Positions 47,790 through 59,269 of a DNA stretch of 64,000 bases are shown here, one piece after another. The DNA is from Orientallactaga sibirica. Its lineage: Eukaryota; Chordata; Mammalia; Rodentia; Dipodidae. Under the pieces are notes generated by a model. The model saw only the letters and a list, made by a program, of their open reading frames with translations. It made no database searches and was not told the origin of the DNA. Position 1 is the stretch's first letter, and every line of letters begins with the position of its first letter. The translations under genes were made by a program, and so were the position numbers. The stretch is taken from positions 104,132,001 through 104,196,000 of the forward strand of contig JAEOAD010000001.1 of assembly GCA_036365145.1 (NCBI GenBank), in the 5' to 3' direction.

Positions 47790-48080
47790 GCTGTGGCAGC
47801 CAGTATTGGAGATGGCCCTGATTATCCCAAGCTAACCTTAGAGTAAGCAGTTCCCTTCCTACTGTGTCAGGTTTGATCCCTGTGACCAATGACACAGAGC
47901 AAAAGGGACAGATAACATTTTTCATATAAGAGCATAAAAGGCTGTCTTGCCTTGGTCTCATCTTTCTCTCTCTTCCTCCCTCTCCCTCTCTTTCTCTCTG
48001 TATATGTCACAAATATATGTACTATACAAATGCACACACTCTGATGTGAAGCTGCTAAGCTGGGGGTGATCTGTTACACA
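47790..48080 (+). repeat. Possible MLT1-like LTR relic
   Basis: 'ccaatgacacagagcaaaag' and 'agagcataaaaggctgtctt' resemble an old MaLR LTR with a TATA-like box, followed by a CT-rich stretch. Low confidence. Confidence 0.35.
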
Positions 48081-49170
48081 CATAACTAATACACCAGTGT
48101 ATTCAAATCTTTATAAAGATGATGAAACTCCTATCTGTAGACTTCCAAGTATGCCTCACCAGCAAGGCTTTCCATAAACAGCACAGGAAAATAAGAAAGT
48201 ATCAAAGGAACCTGCCCCCCTGCCCAGCCCTCAAGTAGCTTTGAGTTAAAAGGTATTGCATAGATAGATCAGAAATATTTCCAAAAAATATTTTGTGATA
48301 TCCTCTTAGGTATGTGTATATAGTATCTTCTCCCGTTTTAGTCCAAATTATGTAACCAGATGCTTTGGGGTATTAGGATTATTGCAGAAAAGCTGCAAAG
48401 AGAAAGACAGGGCTATGATTAAGCTTCTTAAATTCAAAATAGTGTCTACTTGCAAGATAATTGGTTATAAGCCAGACATTGTTGGAAATGAAACAATTTT
48501 CTAAATTCTTTTAGCTCCCATTTAACATATCAAGGGCTAGTCTTGGCATATTAAATCATAGACTTTCTTCCACAATGTAGCAAATATAACTTTGTAGCTC
48601 TGGTGTCGGCTTCTCAGCCAAAAGAATATAAGCCAGGGGAGAGACAAAAGAAAATTTATCGCCAGTGGGTGCTGTGGTCTCCCAGAGACTCCTTCAGGAC
48701 TGAAAAACTTATTCCACCAGTACCAGGAGTGCTGCTCCCAGACTGCTCTCAGCTGTCAGCCTTCTTTGAAAACTGGCTTAGCTGAAGAGTTACTTTGCCC
48801 AGGTGATGCACCTTGGCAGGATGGCACCAATCTAATAATTGGCAGGACAAAGGGTGTCCCTCTTGCTCCAACTCAGGATAACACCAATGGTTCATCCTGG
48901 CTTCAGACCTATCATGGACCTGACTGGAGCCATTGAGACTCCATCAGAAGACAGATTCTCTCTCTACCCAGTGAGGCTTCCTTCTTTGGCATTCCATGGG
49001 TACTGACTGATTCCTAAAGATCCCCCCCCCCAATAAATGTCCTGCCTTCCCATCTTTACCTCAGGGTTGCTTTCCAGAAAACTTGTGACAAGGGTCCTTG
49101 GAATTTAAAGGAGGAGAGGGGTACACACAAAATTTCAGGCACATGTCCTAAAGCACAAAGCCCCAAAAGA
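48081..49170. other. Unique sequence, no gene seen
   Basis: Nothing recognised. Confidence 0.4.
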
Positions 49171-49182
49171 AAAGACAGATGC

Positions 49183-49350
49183 AGCCGGGCATGGTGGCAC
49201 ACGCCTTTAATCCCAGCACTCGGGAGGAAGAGGTAAGAGGATCGCCACGAGTTCAAGGCCACCCTGAGACTACATAGTTAATTCCAGGTCAGCCTGGGCC
49301 AGAGCGAGACCCTACCTCGAAAAACCAAAAAAATAAAAAAAAAAAAAAAA
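49183..49350 (+). mobile_element. B1 SINE with TSD
   Basis: Full B1 with a long A tail. Target duplication aaagacagatgc at 49171-49182 and 49351-49362. Confidence 0.95.
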
Positions 49351-49362
49351 AAAGACAGATGC

Positions 49363-50320
49363 TCTGCTCACAGGAGTTCCCTCTTTGGGGAATTGAAAAT
49401 GGACCCTGTAAGTTGTCACTGCACCAATGCATGGAGCCCCAACACCTCGAGGAGGGGAGAACTCATCAGACGGAAGAGCGAGTTGACTCTCCCAGGTGCC
49501 CCTGGTTGTCAAGGCCAAGGAAATGGGAGCCAACAGACCAGCTGTGGGGATTGTCAAAGTCGGGCCAGGTGTGTGGGAAGCAAATGCCCAGACTGGAAAC
49601 AATTAGTGGATATAGCTGAGCGTTGGAGGGGCCTCTAGTCCTAAAATGACAAAAGGAATCGAAGGCAGTGGGGAAGGGAGACGAGAGCAAGGCAGAGCTG
49701 AGAAAGATGAGTTTAAACGGCTCAGAAGTATGAGCAGCGGACGAGAGCAGAAGGGTCCCTTTGAACCACACCAGGAATCCCAGTCCTGTAAGGTCACATG
49801 ACCATCTCCCTCTCCTCCATGTATTCAGCCAGCATATTAGAAAAAGAAGTAAAGAGCAGGAGTGTGGACCACTCAAACTCAGTGCACTTAGCTGAGCCTC
49901 CATTATGGTGACATGACTTCAGCAGGTGGCCTAAAGACCCTTCTTTTCCATAAACACTAAAATGTATAAGATGTACTTTTTTAAAAAAAAATGTATTCTT
50001 TTAAGTATATTAGGTCACCAAGATATGGAACCTCTTTGGCATTCCTGTTTTTGAAGTCCTGATATTCAAGAGTGTGAAATAAATGGTTGGTAGTTGGATT
50101 CGTATGAAGTGAGAGGAAGCCTCTGAGTATAAACATTTCCACTGTGTTGTACAGGCTGAACCCAACGTCTGCCACTGGGCCACAACTATGGTGTGGATCT
50201 GAGGTGGGTAGGACTACCCAGATGGAAGGCCTCAGAGATGAAGAGGGGGTGTGCTGGACTCAGGAGTTAAAGGGGTATTCTTAAATAGTTTATCTTAACA
50301 GTAAACTAATCATGCATACA
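49363..50320. other. Unique sequence, no gene seen
   Basis: Several overlapping open frames on both strands (up to 145 codons antisense at 49466-49903), none with recognised features. Confidence 0.4.
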
Positions 50321-50540
50321 AGTTTTTTTTATTTTTATTTATTATTTGAAAGAGAAAGAGGCAGAGTTAGAGAGAGAGAGAGAGAGAGAATGGGCGTGCC
50401 AGGATCTCTAGCCACCACAAATGAACTGCAGATGCATGTGCCACCTAGTGCATCTGGCTTACGTGCATACTGGGGAATTGAACCTAGGTCCTTAGGCTCC
50501 GCAAGCAAGTGCCTTAACTGCTAAGCTATCTCTCCAGCCC
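50321..50540 (-). mobile_element. DIP SINE
   Basis: Reverse-complement DIP ending 'aagctatctctccagccc'. Flanks acaagttttt/ccaagttttc. Confidence 0.9.
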
Positions 50541-50660
50541 AAGTTTTCTTGATGTTCACCTGAATCCTCATGTCCCATACACTTAGTATACAGTATTCCC
50601 TTTTCCTCTCTAAAGTGTCCCAATGAAAAAATATATGGTTACTTTAATGAAAAGCTATTT

Positions 50661-50863
50661 AGGCTGGAGAGATGGCTCAGTGGTTAAGTCATTTGCCTGA
50701 GAAGACGAAGGACCCTGGTTTGATTCTTTCCAGTACCCACGTAAGCCAGATGCACAAGAAGGCACATGCATTTGGAGTTCCTTTGCTGGAGGCCCTGGTG
50801 CGTCCATTCCCTCTTTCTATCTGCCCCCTCTCTCTCTCTCTTTCTCTCTCAAAAATACCTGTG
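50661..50863 (+). mobile_element. DIP SINE
   Basis: Canonical head. Body shortened before 'ggaggccctggtgcgtccat'. CT tract, then the next B1. Confidence 0.9.
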
Positions 50864-50866
50864 AAG

Positions 50867-51022
50867 CCAGGCGTGGTAGCACATGCCTTTAAGCCTAGCA
50901 CTTGGGAGGCAGAGGTAGGAGGATCGCCAAGAGTTTGAGGCCACTCTGAGACTACAGAGTGAGTTCCAGGTCAGCCTGGGCTAGAATGAAACCCTACCTC
51001 AGAACAAAACAAAACAAAAATA
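50867..51022 (+). mobile_element. B1 SINE
   Basis: Full B1 with an (AAAAC)n tail, directly following a DIP. Confidence 0.92.
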
Positions 51023-51042
51023 CTTTTAAAAACCAAGAGAAA

Positions 51043-51081
51043 AGCATGGTGCAGTGGCACACGCCTTTAATCCCAGCATTC
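51043..51081 (+). mobile_element. B1 SINE, 5' fragment
   Basis: About 40 bp (agcatggtgcagtggcacac, then tttaatcccagc), truncated afterwards. Confidence 0.75.
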
Positions 51082-51235
51082 AACCCGTAAGCCACCTTCC
51101 CAGCCCCGACATTCCGTCTTTGACGTTATTGCTTTTGGGGCCCATGATGAGCAGTGCATGGCAGAGCAATGCTGCTCACCTAGCCACTGGGAAGCAAAAA
51201 GAAGGAGAGAGAGGGTTGGGGTCCCAATATCCTTT

Positions 51236-51392
51236 TTTGGGTTTTTTTTTTTTTTCATATTTTGGTTTTTCAAGGTAGGGTCTCACTCTAGCCCAGGCTG
51301 ACCTGGAATTCACTATGTAATCTCAGGGTGGCCTTGAACTCATGGCGCTCCTCCTACCTTTGCCTCCCAAAGGCATGCACCACCACGCCTGG
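51236..51392 (-). mobile_element. B1 SINE with TSD
   Basis: Reverse-complement B1 with a small deletion near its 5' end (cctcccaaaggcatgc). Target duplication ccaatatccttt at 51224-51235 and 51394-51405. Confidence 0.95.
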
Positions 51393-51589
51393 CCCAATAT
51401 CCTTTCAAAGGGCATAAAGAGGCCTCACCTCTGACAGGTTCTCCCACCTCCCTGAACATGTAATTTATAATTATTTTCTCCCATTCTATTTTGTGAGATA
51501 CCCTTTGAAGCACACTTACTTTTCTTTTGTCACTCGTATTTCATCCAGGGCCTCAAAGATCAGCCCTCTGTTCTTTGAAGAACTCTAGC

Positions 51590-52140
51590 TCCTGCATTTA
51601 GCTACATGACCAATTTTCCATCTGATGTAAATCGTCTTGATTCTTCTGCGTGTGAATATTCAGCTGTCTTAGTAGCATTCTTTCGTCATTCAATTATCTT
51701 GGGGGAAAATGAATTGACTGAAAATAGAGTGGCTGGGCTCTCACTTCTTTTCCATTGATCCTATTCAGTTTATGCCACAGCCACACTGTCGAGACCGTTT
51801 TAAATGAACCTTGTAGTAAGTTTGTTAATTGGGCTGTGTGAGTCCTTCAACTTTGGTCTTCCTCTCTACGATCATTTCGGTTTACATTTCCACGTGAATT
51901 TCTTTACATCTCCACATTCTGTAAGATTTTTAAAGAATTATCTTAGGACTCAGGATTTAGGTAGGGATTGTATTTAATCTGTACACCAGTTTGGGAATTA
52001 GCATCTTAACAATGTTCAAATTCATGGACTTTGGTCGTCTTTCCATTTGTTTAGATTGTTAACTTTCGGTTATCATTTTCCATGTACAAATATTACACTT
52101 CTCTCATTACATACTCCTTCTGATGCTATCATAAACAGAA
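51590..52140 (-). repeat. Old L1 (L1M-type) ORF2 relic
   Basis: Antisense of L1 ORF2 in order: 'tgtgaatattcagctgtctt', 'ttccattgatcctattcagt', 'tatgccacagccacactgtc', 'gggattgtatttaatctgta', 'ctttccatttgtttagattg', 'tctgatgctatcataaacag'. Diverged and broken. Confidence 0.8.
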
Positions 52141-52234
52141 TTCTTTACTTTTTAAAATTTGCATTCATTTATTTATTCTTGTGTGTCGTGTGTAGGGACA
52201 CACTTCTCCAGTGTGCATGTTGTCCATAGGACAA

Positions 52235-52480
52235 CTTTGAGGTGTCTATGCTCTACCTTCTTTGAGACAGGGTCTCTTCCCATGGCAAATGAATGTCAGA
52301 CTAGCTGACCCACAAGCTTTGGTTTTTCCTGGCTCTACCTCCCATTACTGTAGGCACCTTAAGATCACAGATGAACACACCGTGTTGCTTTCGGTTATCT
52401 GTGCATACTGGGGGATTGAACCTGGGCCATCAGGCTTTGCCAGTAAGTGCCTTTAACCACTGAGTCATTTTCCCAGTCCA
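52235..52480 (-). mobile_element. B4-type SINE
   Basis: 'ctttgagacagggtctcttc', 'ggggattgaacctgggccat' and an ID-like end 'ttaaccactgagtcattt'. Confidence 0.5.
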
Positions 52481-52540
52481 GGATTGTTTTCTAATTTCAT
52501 GTCTGGATTGTTCACTGGTAGTGTATAAAAATACAGTTGA

Positions 52541-52690
52541 TGCCAGGTATGGTGGCGCACGCCTTTAATCTCAGCACTCGGGAGGCAGAGGTAGGAGGAT
52601 CACCATGAGTTCAAGGCCACCCTGAGAATACAGAGTGAATTCCAGGTCAGCCTGGGCTAGAGTGAGACCCTACCTCGAAAATTAAAAAAA
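52541..52690 (+). mobile_element. B1 SINE with 14-bp TSD
   Basis: Full B1. Perfect target duplication aaaaatacagttga at 52527-52540 and 52691-52704. Confidence 0.96.
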
Positions 52691-52736
52691 AAAAATACAG
52701 TTGACTTTTGTACCAAAAAAAAAAATAGTTTTTTTA

Positions 52737-52940
52737 GGGCTGGAGTGATGGCTTAGCAGTTTAGGCACATACCTGTGAAGCCTAAGGACCCAGGTTCGAT
52801 TCTCCAGATCCCACATAAGCCAGATACACATGGTGGCGTGTGTGTCTGGAGTTTGTTTGCAGTGGATGGACACCCTGGAACACCCATTCTCGCTCCTCCT
52901 TTCTCTGTCTCTAATAAATAAATAAAAACAAATCTTAAAA
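52737..52940 (+). mobile_element. DIP SINE
   Basis: Complete, mildly diverged, with a short CT tract. Confidence 0.9.
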
Positions 52941-52959
52941 AATATTTTTAAAAAGCTAT

Positions 52960-53035
52960 TTAGAGAAGGGGATGTTACTAAGTGGTATAACAAATGCCTA
53001 GCATATACTAGAACCTCGGTTTAATCCCTAGTACC
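52960..53035 (+). mobile_element. ID-like SINE fragment
   Basis: 'aaatgcctagcatatactag' and 'cggtttaatccctagtacca'. Confidence 0.55.
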
Positions 53036-53304
53036 AAGAGACAGAAGGAAGCTGGAGGGGAGGATAGGTGGGGCAGTGATTAGAAGCACATTTGAAGAGA
53101 AGGGTGGTCTTTCAGTGAATAGCTACCACATGCACCTTAGAAAAGTTTGTCAATCTTAGCAGTGATGGTAGAGCTAGAAGGTTTTAGGAAAAGAAAGAGT
53201 AGACATAGAAAATTTTAGAATAAATCAAGCCAGCATGTCTAACATATCATTGCAATGGTTCAATAATAAACTTACCTTTCACTTTATTAAAAATGGATGG
53301 ACAA

Positions 53305-53467
53305 GCTGGGCGTGGTGGCTCATGCCTTTAATCCCAGCACTCAGGAGGCAGAGGTAGGAAGATCGCCGAGAGTTCGAGGCCACCCTGAGACTACATAGTT
53401 AATTCCAGGTCAGCCTGGACCAGAGCGAGACCCTACCTTGCAAAAAAAAAAAAAAAAAAAAAAAAAA
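53305..53467 (+). mobile_element. B1 SINE with TSD
   Basis: Full B1 with a 26-nt A tail. Flanks ggatggacaa (53295-53304) / ggatagacaa (53468-53477). Confidence 0.95.
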
Positions 53468-53477
53468 GGATAGACAA

Positions 53478-54150
53478 ATACAATAATTTTCCTTGAAGTA
53501 AAGAAAAGGTATTCATGAAAACAGACATAATTGTGTGTTTAACAGAAAATGTTTCTGTTTAAATAATCTCATGAAATCTTGGATCAAAACAAATAAACAT
53601 TGAGTATTATCTCTCCCATTAAATGAGAGAGACTGACTGCTGGCTAGATGGATGGAAGGAAGGAAGGAAGGGACTGAAGGAAGGAAGGAAGGATTCGCAA
53701 AAGTTTTTCTATGTTTTCCTTTTGTTTCAGTAGGTGGGAGCTCAGAAGAAGATGAAGAAACCTCCTGACATCCATACGTCTCTGGGACTGGAAGCTTGCA
53801 AGTGCTATGCAAGCAGGGAAAGGGGCCACCTTGGGAAGCTGTTAACTGCGGACCAAGCAGTGCAGAGGACTCTGATTTCTGACTTGAGAGGCAAAGAAGC
53901 CTCATGTGATCCTGGTGGTCCTGGAAGCTTTATATGAGGAGTGTGGCCAGGTCTCAGTTCAGGACAGAGGAAGACCCAGCCAGATGCTGATAGAGCCACA
54001 GGTGAATACAGAGTGAACTGGAGGCCGTGGGCGGCAGTCTTAGCTAACACACTGGATGCTGCAAGCAACTAGGATATAGTTTGTAGGGTGGTGAGGCTGG
54101 ATTAGGAAGGAAGATGCTTCCAGGCTTGGGAGAGACATAGGTCCTGTGTT
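53478..54150. other. Unique sequence with short (GGAA)n
   Basis: (GGAA)n-like runs at 53651-53692. Open frames include the repeat. No gene seen. Confidence 0.45.
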
Positions 54151-54179
54151 ATCATCCGTGGGAGGTCATTGGAAGTCTT

Positions 54180-55335
54180 CGAATTCTTCTAACAATCTTT
54201 CTGTCCCCTCTTCTGCGAATTTCCCTGAGCCATTTTAGGTCTATTTCAGTGATGAGGTTTTGTGAGTCTCTGGATATCTGATTGGGTAGGGGTTGAGAGT
54301 TCTTTGTGTCTATCTCCTTCGCCCTTGTGCTGGTACCAGGTTCACCGATAAAGCAGCACTCTTGTTCATTTCCCCTATAACTCTATGGCTTCAGCTGGTT
54401 CCCTGTTGAGGTGCGATGGGCTGATTCTCTCCTCAGGTTCTGTGTCCATCTGAAAGAGAGAAGCAGATTATCCAACAGAGAGTGAGATCAGTGCAAGATA
54501 CATGGGTAATCATTATTATTTTAGAGAGACCTTAATAGGGGTAGGCCCTCTGGTATCCCACTATTGGTGCGAGTTTGATATTGGAGAGCGGGCTCGTTTT
54601 TGGATACGGTTCTGACTTGTTTCCCATTTCCAGGTATGGGCTCCATTCCACTGAGTGGATCTATTAGCCAAATCTAGAGCAGTTGGTAACCCATCATGGC
54701 TGTGTGCCACTACTGCACTTGTGTGAGCATCAAGTCAGGTTGTTTGCTGCTGAGTAGCTTAGACCACGAGTTGCTTAGACAGATGTTGGTCATTTTCCCC
54801 CAGTCCCTTATGTAGCACCTTCTGGCACTAGACAAGCTAACTGTCTGTGGACTGACTCTCTTCCAGATTCCAGCCAGCTCTCTCCATGTTCCATCTAAAC
54901 AGCACATGGTGTCTTCAGCTGTAGGATCTTACCATTAACCTTTGGTGGGTCATCAGGTACTCTGACAGAAATCTGTCTTCTTTTGGGAAACCTTGTAGGT
55001 CTCACTGATCAACAGCTCATTGTGCATGTTAACCACATGCTGGTACTGGGAGTTACAGGTCAGTGCCAAGAGAAAAGAAGGAAGAAAAAATACAAGTAAT
55101 ATGAAAGAGAAAGAGAGAAAAGAAAGAAGAGGGAGTGATAGAGAAATAGGAGAAGATTAAGGTTAGTCTTCATCATACTCTCTTCAGGCCCTGTGATTCA
55201 GGTGTTTTTTCCAAGCACCTCATGCAGGTTCAACCTTTTAGTATATCTTTCAGGATATAGGATTTTATGGTACTATTTCCATTTGGGTCCAGTTTTTTGT
55301 CCCCCTCCTTGCCCTGCCCAGCTTTCATTTTTAAT
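54180..55335 (-). repeat. L1 3'-UTR copy (antisense)
   Basis: Shares the ordered blocks of 21758-22630: 'ttccctgagccattttaggt', 'tgggctccattccactgagt', 'gccactactgcacttgtgtg', 'ggtcattttcccccagtccc'. It adds 'gtaggtctcactgatcaaca' and a C-rich stretch near 55296-55320. Confidence 0.55.
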
Positions 55336-55414
55336 TACTTTAAAGCGTAGATTAATATTGACTATTGTCACCCTGCTAATGAAGTGCCTATCAGTATATG
55401 AATAGATAAAGAAT

Positions 55415-55763
55415 AAAGAACCAGGTTCAAGCCAGGCATAGTGGCGCACGCCTTTAATCCCAGCACTCTGGAGGCAGAGGTACAAGGATCACCATGAGTT
55501 GGAGGCCACCCTGAGACTACAGAGTGAATTCCAGATCAGCCTGAGCTAGGGTGAGACCGTACCTTGAAAAACAAAACAAAACAAAACAAAACAAACAAAA
55601 GAAACAGGTTCAATTCCCCAGGACCCATGTAAGCCAGATGCACAAGGTGGCCCATGGATCTGAAGTTCATTTGCAGTGTCTGGAGGCCCTGGCACGCCCA
55701 TTCTCTGTCTTCCTCTTTACCTGTATCTTTCCTTCTCTGTAATAAATAAAAATAAATTTTAAA
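55415..55763 (+). mobile_element. 5'-truncated DIP split by a B1
   Basis: The DIP starts at 'ccaggttcaa' (55421-55430), is interrupted by the B1 at 55431-55600, and continues with 'ggttcaattccccaggaccc' to an aataaataaaaat tail. Confidence 0.85.
55431..55600 (+). mobile_element. B1 SINE inside a DIP
   Basis: Full B1 with an (AAAAC)n tail. Target duplication aaagaaccaggttcaa / aaagaaacaggttcaa brackets it. Confidence 0.93.
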
Positions 55764-55863
55764 AAAGAAGAGTAATTACATATGTATCTCAAAGACAGTT
55801 TAGTCTAATACAAGCCTCTATTCATATCCTGAGGCCAATGTCAAAAAAAGAAACTGTAATATA

Positions 55864-55864
55864 C

Positions 55865-55914
<50 letters not shown>

Positions 55915-55937
55915 AATATGTGTGTGTGTGTGTGTGT
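55864..55937. repeat. (TA)n/(TG)n microsatellite
   Basis: A TA run from about 55868 to 55905, then a GT run at about 55919-55937. Confidence 0.95.
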
Positions 55938-56073
55938 TTAAATAGAATCTAGCCTTTAATACAAAATTCTATCATTCAGGACACCATGGATATATTTAGG
56001 GGACTTTATATTAAGTGAAATGAGCAATGTCCTGTGACGTTGAGCTCCATGAAAGCTGTACCACATAGCACTC

Positions 56074-56087
56074 CCACTAGAGGGCGA
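56074..56087 (+). promoter_or_regulatory. Candidate CTCF site
   Basis: ccactagagggcga matches the CTCF core CCASYAGRKGGCRS at all but the last position. Just upstream of a B1. Confidence 0.4.
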
Positions 56088-56111
56088 GATTCCCCAGGTG
56101 AGGTGAATTCT

Positions 56112-56265
56112 TTTGTAGTGGAGGGTGGTTTCGAGTTAGGGTCTCACTCGCCCAGGCTGACCTGGAATTCCTTATGTAGTCTCAGGGTGGCCTTGAACTC
56201 ATGGGATCCTCCTACCTCTGCCTCCCAAGTGCTGGGATTAAAGGCGTGTGCCACCACGCCGGGTA
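56112..56265 (-). mobile_element. B1 SINE with 12-bp TSD
   Basis: Reverse-complement B1. Perfect target duplication gaggtgaattct at 56100-56111 and 56269-56280. Confidence 0.94.
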
Positions 56266-56320
56266 GATGAGGTGAATTCTGAGCTGTCAAAACTTTTCTT
56301 TTTATTAACAATGTCCATCA

Positions 56321-56321
<1 letters not shown>

Positions 56322-56354
<33 letters not shown>
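56322..56354 (+). repeat. (GT)n microsatellite
   Basis: Uninterrupted GT units. Confidence 0.97.
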
Positions 56355-56355
<1 letters not shown>

Positions 56356-56454
56356 TCCTTGTGTGTGATGACTGAGTTCAGTCAGAATTGTCTGAATGAG
56401 CATGAGTAAAAGACTATTTAACAGAGCACTTACAACCTACTTGTGACTACATTT

Positions 56455-56620
56455 CTACAGACAATGTCTCCTACTCCCCCAGTAGCCATTGATTGCCAAT
56501 AACTCCTGGGGAGGATAGGGACTTCATGCTCCCCTCCATCATCCATAAATGAATGTTGATGGGCCCAATATTGTGCAGGTCTTATGTAGGTAACAATGGT
56601 TGCTATGAGTCATGAATGGA
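56455..56620 (-). repeat. L1 3'-UTR piece (antisense)
   Basis: 'ccccagtagccattgattgc', 'caataactcctggggaggat' and 'gggcccaatattgtgcaggt' are the antisense of a known rodent L1 3'-UTR segment. Confidence 0.6.
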
Positions 56621-56625
56621 ATGGC

Positions 56626-56960
56626 TTTTTTTTTTTTTTTTTTTTTTTGCCTGGGGCTGGCACCTCATCATCCTGTGCACAAGCTTCCTCCACTGCACAA
56701 GAGTTCCTCATTCCTGCACAGGGTATGGGGAGGCTTGCCTCACTACAACACTGAGAACACGCTGCCCTGTTCAGGGGAAGGTTGTGGCCAATCTGGCTCT
56801 CAAATCCATCTCATTGTACAAATTCACCCTCATCAGGAATAAGGGGGATATTGCAGCTCTCCATTCACTCTCCGCTTGTTCTGTTTCTCACGTGTTCACA
56901 GCTCAGGAGGGAAGAGCAGAAGCCCAGTTCCGCTCACAGTTCCTGTGATGTTAGTTTACT
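56626..56960 (-). other. Poly(T) plus unidentified body, possible retroposon
   Basis: A 23-nt T run (56626-56648) is followed by about 310 bp that matches none of the SINEs here. This is the layout of a minus-strand retroposed transcript. No convincing target duplication found. The body has open plus-strand frames but no recognised protein. Confidence 0.3.
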
Positions 56961-57104
56961 GATTCCTAAAGTTCACTTTGCAAGAGGTAAACTGCCAAAG
57001 ATTTCTGTCGTCTACACAAGCAGTATTTCTGCAAGGGAAGTCATCTGCCTATAAATTATGAGGGAATGCCAAGGATGAGGTGAACCATTTAAAAACACAG
57101 ATCA

Positions 57105-57310
57105 GGGGCTGGAGGGATGGCTCAGCAGTTAAGGCATTTATTTGTAAAGCCAAAGGACCCAGGTTTGATTCCCCCGGACCCACAGTAGCCAGATGCACAA
57201 GGGCACACACATCTGGAGTTCGTTTGCAGTGGCTGGAGGCCCTGGTGTGCTCATTCTCTCTCTCTCTCTCTCCCTCTTTCTCTGTCAAATAAATAAATAA
57301 AATGTTTTTT
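57105..57310 (+). mobile_element. DIP SINE with TSD
   Basis: Canonical DIP. Target duplication aaaaacacagatca (57091-57104) / aaaatacagatca (57311-57323). Confidence 0.95.
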
Positions 57311-57539
57311 AAAATACAGATCATTTGGGGGAAAGTGCAAGAGAAAAGGAAGAGGGGTAAGGCCCTAGAATCTGCATTTCACACAGGCTTTCATATGTGA
57401 TTTAAAAGCACTGTTCACTAGTAGTCCTGAGACCTCTCAAAGAGACACTTTCTTATGGGGACCACAGTCAACATGCCAGCTGAAGGAACACTAAAAGAAA
57501 TGACTCAAGAGAGAGAAAACTTGAAATGTCAAGAACTTA

Positions 57540-57960
57540 CAAGCACTGGCTAGGAATAACAGCAAAGAAATATTCATGAGGTTATTAAAGAAATAGATAA
57601 ACAGCTTTCTGCCTCTATTAGCGGCAGTACTTCAAAGCTGAGTGGCATCAAAGAAGAGGGATGAATAGGACAAATGAAAGCTGTGGGCCTCAATTATTTA
57701 TTAGTATGGTGAAAAATGAAATTTGAGGAACTTGGAGCCTTCAATCTATTCTGAATAAACTGGTTTTGCCTGGCTATATTAATTAATACATTTAAAAAGC
57801 TGGATGTTAATTATTTGCCTTAACATTGCTCTAACAAACCACCTACAACTGAGTAGTTATTATCTCCTACTTGTTAATTGCCTATTAACAGCAGGATGAA
57901 ATTGCTTTGAAATTATTCCCTTGAAAGTGCTTAAGGTCTAATGTTGAGAAATGTGCTTGC
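57540..57960. promoter_or_regulatory. Candidate conserved non-coding element
   Basis: Repeat-free AT-rich block with clustered homeodomain-type sites: attaattaat (57778-57787), gttaattatt (about 57806) and ttgttaattg (57871-57880). No open frame of interest. Enhancer function is inferred only from composition and motif clustering. Confidence 0.3.
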
Positions 57961-58770
57961 ACACATGTTTGCACACAGCCAAGAAATAGCGTGGCATGCC
58001 AATACTGCCTCATGCTTCCTGGACTACAAAGCGCATTTCATTCTTTTCCATGTAGTTGTTCATTGCACCAGTGTCGGACCCAAAAGGCTTCTCTAGGTAG
58101 GACCAGACCATGTCGTATTGGTCACATGAATTAACCTTCATTTGGTTCATTCATTATTGATGTCCATGTTTTACATTATTAGTAGAAAACTAATGACTAA
58201 TTTTCACTGAAGTAGAAGACATTTGCATGTATTAATTTTAATATATACTCCAATGTTGTTCTTAACTTTCATCCATATGGCACCATTCCAGAAGGTTCGA
58301 TGGCACCTTTTTCCAGCTTATACCCATCCCCAGAAGACACCATATTTTGTCATGTTAGCAATTTCACACCTTCTTGAACTTGACATCAAATCACATAATA
58401 TGTATTCTTTTATGTCAGGGCTTCTCCTTCCCATCATATGATGGGAATACTTCTGATATAGCCAAAGTTCAGAGCCAGAGCAAATATAACTGGGAACTGT
58501 GAATAAGACATGGGAAAAACCAGGAGCCATTTCTAAAAAAAAAAAAAGTCACTAGACATGTTCTAAGAGTTGAAAATAGATGGCCAAATCACCTTAAGAG
58601 CTGCTGTTACATTTTAGAGCCAAGAACATAGCCCTCAACTCCCCTCCCTCTATGACAGACCTAACACATCTCAGATATGAAGTCTTTTATGGGAGAAAAT
58701 TTCCTCAGCATTGATTCTGAAACTTCAGTCTTTGTCAGGACACCTTGAGGATTATTCAAATTCCAAGACT
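57961..58770. other. Unique sequence, no gene seen
   Basis: Repeat-poor; nothing recognised. Confidence 0.45.
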
Positions 58771-58930
58771 AGTTTCTGTTGCAATTACTCAACTCTGCTA
58801 TGTAGTGTGAAAGCAATTATAGGCAATATTTCAACACGTAAGCCTGGCTGAGTTCTAATAAAGCTTTATTTACAAAAATAAAGTAACAGACTAATGACCT
58901 AATGGCTGCAGTTTGTCTTCCCAGTCTATA
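58771..58930 (+). repeat. Ancient eutherian interspersed repeat, class not assigned
   Basis: 'caattactcaactctgctat', 'aggcaatatttcaacacgta' and 'aataaagctttatttacaaa' follow, in order, a common old eutherian repeat I remember. Family name not recalled. Confidence 0.55.
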
Positions 58931-58974
58931 ATGCAGGGTAACAATACCAACAATTTTAAATGCTTATTTTCACT

Positions 58975-59260
58975 AAATAAGACATCTCATAGCTGGATGA
59001 GTTAAAACAATGGTAAATTGTTCTCACAATTCTGGGGTTTAGGGAAGCAATACTCATGTCAGCGCTTCCTGTGCAGATTTTCGGGACCCGTAAATGTGGT
59101 AGAGGTGGTACATCTCGTGGTGAGCAAAGCTATCTTTTCCTGCCATATTGATGGATCTTGGAAGAATTCTCTGTCAACTGTAAAATAAAACAGACCCTTC
59201 AACCAAGAGTGGCAGCAGCTTTGATTAAGGGGGGTATGCATGGACACTTGAGAGACATTC
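58975..59260 (-). repeat. Possible old MaLR-type LTR relic
   Basis: 'gagttaaaacaatggtaaat' and 'ttctcacaattctggggttt' resemble the antisense 3' part of old MaLR LTRs. The rest is unclear. Confidence 0.35.
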
Positions 59261-59269
59261 TGTTGTGGA

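Noticed and set aside
49466..49903. 145-codon antisense ORF
   Set aside because: Overlapping frames open on both strands, no motif, no splice context seen.
10423..57310. tRNA genes suggested by A-box and B-box motifs
   Set aside because: Each match is the head of a DIP, ID or B4 SINE and cannot fold as an intact tRNA.
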